Shown piece after piece: positions 1-6,297 of a stretch of DNA of 7,032 bases (its first letter is position 1; each line of letters begins with the position of its first letter). The DNA comes from an uncultured euryarchaeote (GTDB lineage: Archaea; Thermoplasmatota; Poseidoniia; Poseidoniales; Poseidoniaceae), in the NCBI GenBank assembly GCA_937892665.1, contig CALBJF010000177.1:1-7032 (forward strand). The letters run 5' to 3'. The position numbers and the translations under genes were made by a program. The notes beneath the pieces were generated by a model that worked only from the letters and a program-made list of their open reading frames with translations, had not been told where the DNA came from and made no database searches.

Positions 1-289
1 TGCATGCATTGCTGTTTACTCCCACATTCTCGGGTATTGTGACAAATTGTTCTTCGATTTGAATGGTGAGATACATGTGATCATGACGCGTGAGTCCTCC
101 GTGCGAAAGACATTTTGAGGCGAGTGGATGGATTTCATCAAGAGAATTACTTTGCTCGAGTTCATCATTGATATCGATGACAGAGATTGGGTTTGAATCA
201 TCATCTCCAGAGAGAATGTAGCCGCCCTGGTAGGCCACAATAAGAAGACCAATCACCGCAATAACAGCGATTGAGGCATCTCGATTCAG
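1..289 (-). CDS. Membrane-anchored extracytoplasmic protein with Cys/His segment, 3' end outside window, probable CTG start
   Basis: Reading the minus strand from 289 gives 96 codons without a stop. Residues 2-20 form an N-terminal hydrophobic anchor (NRDASIAVIAVIGLLIVAY), followed by an acidic linker (about 28-53). Residues 60-96 are a Cys/His-containing segment: KCLSHGG, then RHDH, then a beta-rich stretch with ..TIPENVGV.. and a second Cys at 96. From memory, this resembles a small uncharacterised domain found near thioredoxin and VKOR genes (C..H, HxH, IP..IGI, Cys), but I cannot name the family. No ATG, GTG or TTG lies between the upstream in-frame stop and the anchor. CTG at 289-287 sits 4 nt downstream of GGAAGTGA (301-294), so I take it as the start. 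The next candidate, GTG at 256-254, would remove half the anchor. The gene begins 4 nt after the VKOR stop and is probably cotranscribed with it. Likely role, by context: an exported partner or client of the disulfide system. The coding call is firm; the start and function are not. Confidence 0.72.
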   Translation of the reverse strand, partial: MNRDASIAVIAVIGLLIVAYQGGYILSGDDDSNPISVIDINDELEQSNSLDEIHPLASKCLSHGGLTRHDHMYLTIQIEEQFVTIPENVGVNSNAC

Positions 290-293
290 AAGT

Positions 294-301
294 TCACTTC
301 C
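294..301 (-). promoter_or_regulatory. Shine-Dalgarno for the CTG-start gene
   Basis: GGAAGTGA on the minus strand matches 7 of 8 bases of the archaeal consensus GGAGGTGA. It ends on the stop codon of the VKOR gene and lies 4 nt before CTG at 289-287. It supports reinitiation at CTG rather than at the internal GTG at 256. Confidence 0.5.
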
Positions 302-902
302 TGGTCATCTTTAGTTCAGGAGCCCATTCGTCTGATTCGTACATTCTAAGCAAGAAGAAGAAAGCGAGCATTGCGATAATGTTAGCGATGTGAGCAGTTG
401 TACAGAATGGACAAATCAATCCTTCTTTAATCTCATAACTCACGAGAAGTCCGATTACTGGTAGACCAGCAATTGTCGCTCCAAGACCTGCTTTGAGGAA
501 GGCCGGTGTGGCAAAAGCGAGTGGTTCCTTAGCCACTGTAATCACAATCCAGAGGAGAACACAGAATGCGACCATACCAAGAAGTCCCCATGGTTGATTG
601 ATGAACGGAACCATGTTATATTCCGGGTTTCCAATAAGCCCATCACAATTAAGGATCGAACTTCCAGAACATACACTTCCCCCTTCACTGAGTTTGTTGT
701 GCATCCACAACGTATGTGCTGATACTGTAAATCCGCCTGTACAGACGAGCATCAAACCCGCAAGCATTCGGCCACGCTTGGTTGACGTTGAAGGCCATTT
801 ATTGACAAGGAATCCGCCAACTGCTTCACCCAATGGTGTCATTAAAATGACTCCAAAGAGGATAATAACGGCGTGGAATGAAAGAAGAACATACTCGTTC
901 AT
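294..902 (-). CDS. VKOR-family membrane disulfide-generating oxidoreductase
   Basis: This 202-residue polytopic protein belongs by motif to the vitamin K epoxide reductase family. In prokaryotes these proteins use a quinone to make disulfides and pass them to a thioredoxin-fold partner. The redox centre CPFC is at residues 164-167 at the start of the last helix. The loop cysteines C78 and C86 are spaced as C-X7-C, as in other VKORs (human C43/C51), in the context SILNCD. Hydrophobic segments at about 5-27, 46-66, 105-124, 139-156 and 170-188 give five helices, the first being extra to the four-helix core. There is no fused thioredoxin domain; that role falls to the gene just upstream, with which it overlaps by ATGA (899-902). 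A strong Shine-Dalgarno, GGAGGCGA at 916-909, lies 6 nt before the ATG. Family assignment is confident; electron acceptor and partner are inferred. Confidence 0.9.
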   Translation of the reverse strand: MNEYVLLSFHAVIILFGVILMTPLGEAVGGFLVNKWPSTSTKRGRMLAGLMLVCTGGFTVSAHTLWMHNKLSEGGSVCSGSSILNCDGLIGNPEYNMVPFINQPWGLLGMVAFCVLLWIVITVAKEPLAFATPAFLKAGLGATIAGLPVIGLLVSYEIKEGLICPFCTTAHIANIIAMLAFFFLLRMYESDEWAPELKMTRK

Positions 903-1597
903 TGGGTCTCGCCTCCGTATTTCTTGGTGAGTTGCTCAATGGCTTCATTGAGTTCTATGTAATTATCTCCAGTATAATCAGTCAAGGGAAAGACTTCTCC
1001 GTTTACAGCATCCCAACCGATAGAGTTGGAAGTCTGTCCAGAATTCCAAGCAACGAGCCCGTCAGGTTGCACGAGGAAGTATGACGGTGTGGCTCCGACA
1101 TCCCAATCGCCAGCGATATCGACATCCAAATCATTAACGTATGCGAACGTATGTTCGTAGGAATCTCTAAATTCCTTAATCTCAGAACGAGATGAGTCAG
1201 CAACGAATTCAACAGCAACAGCAATGAAAATTACTTCAGGACCATCCCAAACCGCTGAGGAATATTGCTCAGCCCAGTTTCCAACATCTTCTGCACTTTT
1301 CTTACAATAACCACAGTCAGTATCTAAAAATTCAACGGCTATCCAAGGAGCATCAACCGTTGAATTTGGGCTCCAATCAGGCGTTAGGAGATCATCAAAA
1401 ACAAACGTCTCCCAACCGTTTCCGTTGTAGGCTTCCGATGTGAAAATTGGAGCTCGCTCTCCAGGTTGTGTACCTGTTGCGATAGGATTCGAGGTAAAGG
1501 CTACGATGAGAAGTCCTACAAAGAACAGAGATATCACGATAATAGCGGCGTCACCACGAGCACTGGCTTCTTCGGAGCGGTATAGATTATTCATCAT
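899..1597 (-). CDS. Membrane-anchored thioredoxin-fold protein (CGYC), likely VKOR partner
   Basis: With the start at 1597 this is 232 residues. A short cytoplasmic N-terminus (1-15) is followed by one transmembrane helix (about 17-36) and an extracytoplasmic thioredoxin fold of the TlpA/DsbE type. The active site is C95-G-Y-C98 in the context VEFLDTDCGYCKKS. The cis-proline loop is GATPSYFLVQPDG, with P171. Expected role: oxidising, or possibly isomerising, cysteines in exported proteins after recharging by VKOR, whose gene it overlaps by four bases. The open frame extends upstream to a TTG at 1678 that would overlap the epimerase end by 17 bp. I prefer the ATG at 1597 because GGAGTTGA (1613-1606) lies 8 nt before it. 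A second ATG follows immediately at 1594. The thioredoxin fold is clear; whether it acts as oxidase, reductase or isomerase cannot be told from sequence. Confidence 0.9.
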   Translation of the reverse strand: MMNNLYRSEEASARGDAAIIVISLFFVGLLIVAFTSNPIATGTQPGERAPIFTSEAYNGNGWETFVFDDLLTPDWSPNSTVDAPWIAVEFLDTDCGYCKKSAEDVGNWAEQYSSAVWDGPEVIFIAVAVEFVADSSRSEIKEFRDSYEHTFAYVNDLDVDIAGDWDVGATPSYFLVQPDGLVAWNSGQTSNSIGWDAVNGEVFPLTDYTGDNYIELNEAIEQLTKKYGGETQ

Positions 1598-1605
1598 CTC
1601 ACTGG

Positions 1606-1613
1606 TCAACTCC
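1606..1613 (-). promoter_or_regulatory. Shine-Dalgarno that fixes the thioredoxin-gene start
   Basis: GGAGTTGA matches 7 of 8 bases of GGAGGTGA and lies 8 nt upstream of ATG 1597-1595. No comparable site precedes the upstream TTG at 1678, so the shorter protein is the better model. Confidence 0.6.
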
Positions 1614-1661
1614 AACCAATCCTTCCAAATAAGGACAATGGTATTCTGCAGGGGACTAATT

Positions 1662-2606
1662 TCAATTGTCGAGTCCAATTTCTTGAATCAAAACTCGGGC
1701 AGTATGGCGTACAGCCTCTTCACTGTTGAATTTGACATTGAAACCAGAGGCAATCATCTTGTCTATGGCGAGCATAGCCCGAGGAATATCTCCTGCCCAT
1801 CCTCGAGAACCACCGGTGTAGGTGATTTCTGCATTCGAGTAACCAGTTTCTTCAACCACAATTTCTGCAATACGACGAACACTGCACGTATCATGGCTAC
1901 CCAAATTGAAGAGATTGAGAGGTTCATGTTGGTTTTCCATCACGTGGAGAATACCATTGACACAATCTCCAACTTCCATGTAGGATTTTTCTTGTCGTCC
2001 ATCGCCAAGTACTTCCAGTTCGGCTGGATTTTTCTTGAGCTTATGGATGAAATCAAAGATTACACCATGAGTTCCACGATCACCGATTATGTTTGCGAAT
2101 CTGAAGATGTAGCCTTGTAGACCAAACGTTCCAACCCAGCTGCTAATGAGTGATTCGCCTGCTGATTTGCTTGCCCCATACAGGGAGATTGGCATGCATG
2201 GGCCATGATTCTCAGGGGTTGGCATTGGTGCATTGTCGCCATAAACGACTGAAGATGAAGCAAACATGATTGTAGGGACATTATGCACTCGCATTGATTC
2301 AACGACATTGTAGGTTGCTAGAGTTCCTTGTTTGAGATCCGTATCTGTGATTTGCGTACCCAAGCGAATGTCTGGATTAGCGGCAAAATGGAATACAACA
2401 TCGACACCTTCGAAGTAGAGAGACATCGCTTCATAATCAGTAATATCGACATGATGATGGGTCACTTGACTCGTATGATGAGCAAGAAATTCTTCTTTTC
2501 CACTTGACACATTATCGAGGACAATAACTTCATCTCCACGCTTAACCAAACGGTCAATTAAATGTGAACCAATAAATCCAGCACCACCAGTGACTAAACT
2601 TCGCAT
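1662..2606 (-). CDS. NAD-dependent nucleotide-sugar epimerase/dehydratase (extended SDR, GalE-like)
   Basis: This 314-residue cytoplasmic protein is an extended short-chain dehydrogenase/reductase. The N-terminal Rossmann motif TGGAGFIG spans residues 6-13. D31 at the end of strand 2 suggests NAD rather than NADP. The catalytic set is S118 (in FASSSVVYG), Y143 and K147 (YGASK). The sugar-nucleotide region is visible as RFANIIGDRG (169-178) and GDGRQEKSYMEVGDCVNGI (201-219). Its length and these motifs fit archaeal UDP-glucose 4-epimerase-like proteins, but dTDP-glucose dehydratases and other sugar epimerases share them, so the substrate is open and I give no symbol. It is the first gene of the minus-strand block, 64 nt before the thioredoxin gene. 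Its ATG has no clear Shine-Dalgarno, which would fit a leaderless or short-leader transcript. Together with the glycosyltransferase at the right end it suggests surface glycan synthesis. Confidence 0.88.
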   Translation of the reverse strand: MRSLVTGGAGFIGSHLIDRLVKRGDEVIVLDNVSSGKEEFLAHHTSQVTHHHVDITDYEAMSLYFEGVDVVFHFAANPDIRLGTQITDTDLKQGTLATYNVVESMRVHNVPTIMFASSSVVYGDNAPMPTPENHGPCMPISLYGASKSAGESLISSWVGTFGLQGYIFRFANIIGDRGTHGVIFDFIHKLKKNPAELEVLGDGRQEKSYMEVGDCVNGILHVMENQHEPLNLFNLGSHDTCSVRRIAEIVVEETGYSNAEITYTGGSRGWAGDIPRAMLAIDKMIASGFNVKFNSEEAVRHTARVLIQEIGLDN

Positions 2607-2670
2607 GATTTTGCGTAGTCATACTCTATGTCAAAGTTTGCTATTGTATCCAAGCAAGGTTTTCTATGCT
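2607..2670. promoter_or_regulatory. Divergent promoter region between epimerase and kexin-like protease genes
   Basis: Sixty-four bases separate the two divergent start codons, so both promoters must lie here or inside the flanking genes. The AT-rich stretch at 2642-2650 reads TATTGTATC on plus and GATACAATA on minus. On plus it sits 22-29 nt before ATG 2671, where a TATA box for a leaderless or short-leader transcript belongs. On minus it would give a leader of roughly 15 nt. A weak AAGGT (2656-2660) also precedes the protease ATG by 10 nt. The elements are by-eye matches only. Confidence 0.35.
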
Positions 2671-5600
2671 ATGTCGAATAAGAAACAACTCATGCGAGTC
2701 GGCCTGATTTTGGTTTTCCTCCTCGTATCAGGCCCTCTTTCGTTCGTCCATGCTGAAGTTCAAGACGAGGTTTTTGAGTGTCAACCGCAAGAACTCTCCT
2801 TTGGAGTAAACAACGCTTTCGTGAGAGCGATGACAGATGGCTCAACGCAGCCGGGTGAATCATGGCTTCTGTACATGCCTGCAATGTGCGGGCAATCAGA
2901 ATCCGCTTTGAGAGAGGCTCTGCCATTTCAAATCAAGACTATTGAGCAACCAAACCAAATTCAAGGTGCATTTATCATCGATGTAACTGAAACGAACAAT
3001 CTCCGAGACCAACTCAATTCAATTGATTTCGTTGAACGATGGTCCATCATAGAAGAGCATACCAACATACCACGATTTATTCCAAATGACCCTTCATTCT
3101 CATCACAATGGCATTTGCTCAATACTGGACAGGGCTCAGGTACAGTAGGCGAAGATGCAAACGTAACCGGCGCATGGAACAGTGCTACTGGAAACGGTGT
3201 ACTCATCTCAGTTGTCGATGATGGTGTCGATCACCAACATAGTGACCTCTCGCCGAATTATCTTACATCGATTGATTACGATTACTGTGGAAATGATGGT
3301 GACCCTACGCCAACCTCCGATGATGGACACGGCACAGCTGCCGCAGGTGTTGCAGCCGCAAAAGGAAACGACAACAATGGCGTAGCCGGAGCTGCTCTGG
3401 ATGCTGATCTCATTGGTCTGAGATTAATCGCTTGTTCGAACACAGACCAAGATGAAGCAGATGCAATTGGCCACAGAAGAGATATTGTCGGTATTTCCTC
3501 AAATTCATGGGGGCCAAGTGATAATGGTCGAACTCTCAAAGGCCCTGAACCGTTGTTGCAAGCCTCTCTCGAAGACAATGTCTATCTTGGAAGAGGTGGA
3601 TTAGGCACCGTTACAACACTTGCGGGCGGCAATGGTCGAAGCAATGGAGATAATTCCAATTACGATGGATATGCAAATACTCGGTTTACAATAGGAGTTG
3701 CTGCAATAACAGATTCTGGAGACCAGTCCTATTACAGCGAGGATGGAGCCAATATTCTCGTTGCTGCCCACTCGAACGGTGGCTCACAAGGAATCACAAC
3801 AACGGATATACGTGGATCTGGTGGCTACACATCCTCTGATATTTACAATAACTTTGGAGGAACGAGCAGTGCGACGCCTCTCACATCAGGTGTGATTGCC
3901 CTCATGCTTGATGTAAATCCAGCATTGACCTATCGTGATGTTCAGCATGTTCTGGTTCACAGTGCTCGAACAAACGATGCCTTAGACACCGATTGGAGTG
4001 CTAACGGAGCAGGTCATGACTTTAATCACAAGTACGGACATGGTGCTCTCGATGCTGGTCTTGCAGTCCACATCGCTGCTAATTGGACGAATGTCGGTCC
4101 TGAACTCAATTGGACCAGTGGTGAACAATCTATTTCCCAAGCAATACCTGACAATACGCAAAATGGGTTAGCTGATTCAGTTCTCGTTAATGCTGGCTTA
4201 TTGGTGGAAACAGTGGAGATTCGATTCGATGCAGATCACACCTATCGAGGAGATATTGAAGTCTCATTGACTTCACCGGATGGGACTGTCTCTCGCTTGT
4301 CTGAAAAACACAGTGACAACAATAACAATTACAACGAGTGGGTCTTTTCTTCAGTCCTACATTGGGATGAATCCTCTGATGGAACATGGACAATCGATGT
4401 CACAGATGTACAAAACGGAGGAACCGGGACTTGGAACCACTGGGAACTGCTGATTCATGGAGCTGAGGAAGTCATCGATACAGATAATGACGGATTACCA
4501 GATGAGGATGAAGAAAATATACACAACACGGATCCATTGGACCCAGATACAGATAACGATAATCTTCCAGATGGGTTTGAAATATTCAATTCATCCACAA
4601 ACCCAACCGATGATGATACCGATGATGATTTGCTCCTCGATGGTCAAGAAGTGCTCATTTTCATGACAAATCCACTCCAAGGTGATACGGATTCAGATGG
4701 ATTAAGCGATGGCACAGAAGTGCTTGTAACAAACAGCAACCCTCTCGTCTATGATGTTGATGAGGACTCTGACGGATGGTATTGGTTCCAAGATTGCGAT
4801 GACACAGATCCACTGATTAAGCCGATGACTCCCGAATTGTTGGATGGTATCGATAACAATTGCATAGATGGTATCGATGAAGGCTTTGCACAACTCGATT
4901 CAGATAATGACCGGCTAAGTGACTGGGCAGAATTCCACGTTCAGAATACAGACTGGTTGGATGCAGACTCAGATGATGATGGTCTTGAGGATGGAGATGA
5001 AGTTCAAATCTACTTCTCTGACCCAACAACATATGACCCAGATGATGATATTGATGGATATTATTGGTTCCAAGATTGTGATGATCAAGATCCAGACAGG
5101 AATCCTGGCCTTGATGAATGGCTCAATGGAATCGATGACGATTGTGATGAATCCATCGATGAAGATTTCGTAGGCTTAGACCGGGACAGAGACGGGTTGC
5201 TCGATCTCGATGAATTCAACACCTATGGAACAGATTGGTTGGATGCTGATACAGATGATGATGGCCTCCAAGATGGGTATGAATTCTTCATTAATACAAA
5301 CCCGCTATTTGCAGATCTCGATAACGATGGAGACGGTGTTCGATGGTTCAATGATTGCAACGATAATGATTCGAACATCAGCCCATTCAAGGAGGAAGTG
5401 CGTAATGGAATCGATGATAATTGCAACGATGAAATTGATGAAGGAATACAACCACTTGCCCCTGAAATTCTAGTCGTATCAATCTCGGATTCAGAGCAAA
5501 CTGTCAATGAACAAATTCACATCACGGCATACGCGAATCAAGATACTCTCGAAATTCTCTATGAATTTGAACCCGGTTTGTCCATTGAGATTCAACAAAA

Positions 5601-5955
5601 CAAAGCTATTGTTAATTCTCTTAACCCAGGAACATACGGCGGAAGTGTATGTGCAATTGCAGACTCTACGATCGATTGCCAACAATTTGATTTCACTTTT
5701 GTTGTGGCACAAGAAACCGTTGTTGAACCAAATACGAAAGAAGATTCCAAACAAAGTTCGACATATGCAAGTCAAGTTTCAGAACAGTTCATGCTTATTG
5801 CAATAGGAGTTTTGATTCTTCTCTGTATCGTTGGTATAGGGTGGAAGAGAGAAAAGACTGTTGAAACATGGCAACCGATTCAATCTGAATTACCCAAAAA
5901 TATTCCTAGTGCTCCTGATCTCAGCCTCTTGACCAATGGCTTTGATAACCGTTGA
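2671..5955 (+). CDS. Secreted, membrane-anchored kexin/furin-type subtilase (S8B) with P domain and Ca-binding repeats
   Basis: This 1094-residue protein is a predicted exported serine endoprotease. Order: signal peptide (1-28, ending VHA); propeptide (about 29-137); S8 domain (about 140-470) entered through DPSFSSQWHLLNTG; P domain (about 480-598, with RGDIEVSLTSPDGT and GTWTIDVTDV); TSP3-like Asp-rich repeats with embedded MopE-like motifs (about 602-928); a beta-rich segment (about 930-1012); one transmembrane helix (1040-1058); cytoplasmic tail starting KREK. The catalytic triad is D183 (VVDDGVD), H220 (DGHGT) and S399 (GGTSSATP), with oxyanion N321 (AGGNG). The stretches SNSWGPSDNGRTLKGP and YRDVQHVLVHSA are typical of kexin/furin. 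Acidic residues aligning by eye with furin D154, D191, D258, D306 and E236 are D184, D217, D284, D332 and E262, so cleavage after basic pairs is expected. The frame is open back to 2590, but I start at ATG 2671 because the signal peptide follows directly. Natural substrates are unknown. Confidence 0.92.
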   Translation: MSNKKQLMRVGLILVFLLVSGPLSFVHAEVQDEVFECQPQELSFGVNNAFVRAMTDGSTQPGESWLLYMPAMCGQSESALREALPFQIKTIEQPNQIQGAFIIDVTETNNLRDQLNSIDFVERWSIIEEHTNIPRFIPNDPSFSSQWHLLNTGQGSGTVGEDANVTGAWNSATGNGVLISVVDDGVDHQHSDLSPNYLTSIDYDYCGNDGDPTPTSDDGHGTAAAGVAAAKGNDNNGVAGAALDADLIGLRLIACSNTDQDEADAIGHRRDIVGISSNSWGPSDNGRTLKGPEPLLQASLEDNVYLGRGGLGTVTTLAGGNGRSNGDNSNYDGYANTRFTIGVAAITDSGDQSYYSEDGANILVAAHSNGGSQGITTTDIRGSGGYTSSDIYNNFGGTSSATPLTSGVIALMLDVNPALTYRDVQHVLVHSARTNDALDTDWSANGAGHDFNHKYGHGALDAGLAVHIAANWTNVGPELNWTSGEQSISQAIPDNTQNGLADSVLVNAGLLVETVEIRFDADHTYRGDIEVSLTSPDGTVSRLSEKHSDNNNNYNEWVFSSVLHWDESSDGTWTIDVTDVQNGGTGTWNHWELLIHGAEEVIDTDNDGLPDEDEENIHNTDPLDPDTDNDNLPDGFEIFNSSTNPTDDDTDDDLLLDGQEVLIFMTNPLQGDTDSDGLSDGTEVLVTNSNPLVYDVDEDSDGWYWFQDCDDTDPLIKPMTPELLDGIDNNCIDGIDEGFAQLDSDNDRLSDWAEFHVQNTDWLDADSDDDGLEDGDEVQIYFSDPTTYDPDDDIDGYYWFQDCDDQDPDRNPGLDEWLNGIDDDCDESIDEDFVGLDRDRDGLLDLDEFNTYGTDWLDADTDDDGLQDGYEFFINTNPLFADLDNDGDGVRWFNDCNDNDSNISPFKEEVRNGIDDNCNDEIDEGIQPLAPEILVVSISDSEQTVNEQIHITAYANQDTLEILYEFEPGLSIEIQQNKAIVNSLNPGTYGGSVCAIADSTIDCQQFDFTFVVAQETVVEPNTKEDSKQSSTYASQVSEQFMLIAIGVLILLCIVGIGWKREKTVETWQPIQSELPKNIPSAPDLSLLTNGFDNR
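4615..5454 (+). repeat. Three tandem coding repeats of 282, 282 and about 276 bp (94-residue units) in the protease gene
   Basis: Units start at 4615, 4897 and 5179 (residues 649, 743 and 837). Each holds two TSP3-like DxDxDG...D.xE segments, an aromatic DG(W/Y/V)..WF(Q/N) segment, and a MopE-like DC(D/N)D...(D/N)GIDxxC...IDE segment. The first cysteines of the MopE-like parts (C709, C803, C896) are 94 and 93 residues apart, and each is followed 22 residues later by its partner (C731, C825, C918). Units 1 and 2 share a nearly identical 23-bp stretch (4780-4802 and 5062-5084). Units 2 and 3 share the GATTGGTTGGATGC stretch. Calcium binding is inferred from the motif families. Confidence 0.85.
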
Positions 5956-5973
5956 AGTTCTTCATTCACATTA

Positions 5974-5988
5974 CCTCACTAAGTGAGG
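5974..5988. promoter_or_regulatory. 7-1-7 palindrome just upstream of the small gene
   Basis: CCTCACT, one A, then AGTGAGG form a perfect inverted repeat 19 bp after the protease stop codon and immediately before the Shine-Dalgarno of the next gene. It could be an operator for a dimeric regulator or a small mRNA hairpin controlling access to the ribosome site. It could also be chance, as it is short. Confidence 0.4.
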
Positions 5989-5995
5989 GGAAGTG
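5989..5995 (+). promoter_or_regulatory. Shine-Dalgarno for the 82-residue protein gene
   Basis: GGAAGTG lies 6 nt before ATG 6002. It overlaps the alternative GTG start at 5993, which argues for ATG 6002 as the true start. Confidence 0.55.
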
Positions 5996-6001
5996 TTGAA
6001 A

Positions 6002-6250
6002 ATGAGCAAGACAAAGAAAGAAACGAAGAATGACGAAGAAAGCCGAACCCTATTGGTTGGATATGCCCGCCGCAGTAATGCAGGCGGTGCGATTAAATTA
6101 TCCATCAATACTGCAACGTTCGCAGATTGTGAAACCTATGAAACAAGCGACGGGGAATCCTATGTCCCTCTCGTGTTGTCCATGGCAGCTCTGCAAAGAG
6201 TCATTGCTGGAGAACGAGCAGTCACCACCGTTTCTCAACTCCTGGATTAG
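6002..6250 (+). CDS. Small conserved-looking protein of unknown function, 82 aa
   Basis: I do not recognise this family. The protein has a charged, Lys/Glu-rich N-terminus (MSKTKKETKNDEES) and then a compact, probably folded segment. In that segment RTLLVGYARRSNAGGAIKLS (15-34) and SYVPLVLSMAALQRVIAGER (53-72) look like a beta-rich start followed by a helix. There is no signal peptide or transmembrane helix, so it should be cytoplasmic. A single cysteine lies at residue 43. Basic residues (YARR, QR, ER) leave nucleic-acid or protein binding possible, but nothing specific supports either. The frame is open from GTG 5993; I chose ATG 6002 because GGAAGTG stands 6 nt before it. It lies 46 nt after the protease gene on the same strand and may be cotranscribed with it or driven by its own promoter. 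A well-placed ribosome site and non-repetitive composition make it a likely real gene. Confidence 0.72.
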   Translation: MSKTKKETKNDEESRTLLVGYARRSNAGGAIKLSINTATFADCETYETSDGESYVPLVLSMAALQRVIAGERAVTTVSQLLD

Positions 6251-6271
6251 GATGAAAAACGATTGTAGTAA

Positions 6272-6293
6272 TCATGTCCATTGATGGACATGA
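6272..6293. other. Perfect 9-bp hairpin with TTGA loop
   Basis: TCATGTCCA, loop TTGA, TGGACATGA form a fully paired stem 21 bp after the stop codon of the 82-residue gene. It is the first of two hairpins in this intergenic region. It may protect the mRNA 3' end or be part of a small RNA; no T-run follows it directly. Confidence 0.6.
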
Positions 6294-6297
6294 AGCC

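Noticed and set aside
16..252. 78-codon minus-strand frame at the left edge
   Set aside because: It is another frame of the same strand as the CTG-start protein, which has a membrane anchor and patterned Cys/His residues that this frame lacks.
1598..1678. TTG-initiated extension of the thioredoxin protein
   Set aside because: It overlaps the epimerase end by 17 bp and lacks a Shine-Dalgarno, whereas ATG 1597 has GGAGTTGA 8 nt upstream.
1440..2120. 226-codon open frame on plus, antisense to the thioredoxin and epimerase genes
   Set aside because: Both opposing genes carry full catalytic motifs. The plus-strand product has no recognisable domain and spans their junction, so it is a shadow frame.
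2590..2670. 27-residue N-terminal extension of the protease frame
   Set aside because: It overlaps the divergent epimerase start and puts extra residues ahead of a good signal peptide that begins at ATG 2671.
4615..5454. 282-bp repeats as a CRISPR or non-coding satellite array
   Set aside because: The repeats stay in frame, diverge mostly at synonymous or conservative positions, and encode known Asp-rich motifs.
4187..5507. Several open frames of 60-90 codons in and opposite the Asp-rich repeats
   Set aside because: They are by-products of GAT-rich repeated codons; their Met/Ile-rich or Ser/His-rich products reflect the reading-frame shift.
5790..5955. C-terminal sorting signal such as PGF-CTERM on the protease
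   Set aside because: The helix at 1040-1058 is not preceded by a PGF-type motif and is followed by a tail of about 36 residues, which fits a plain membrane anchor.
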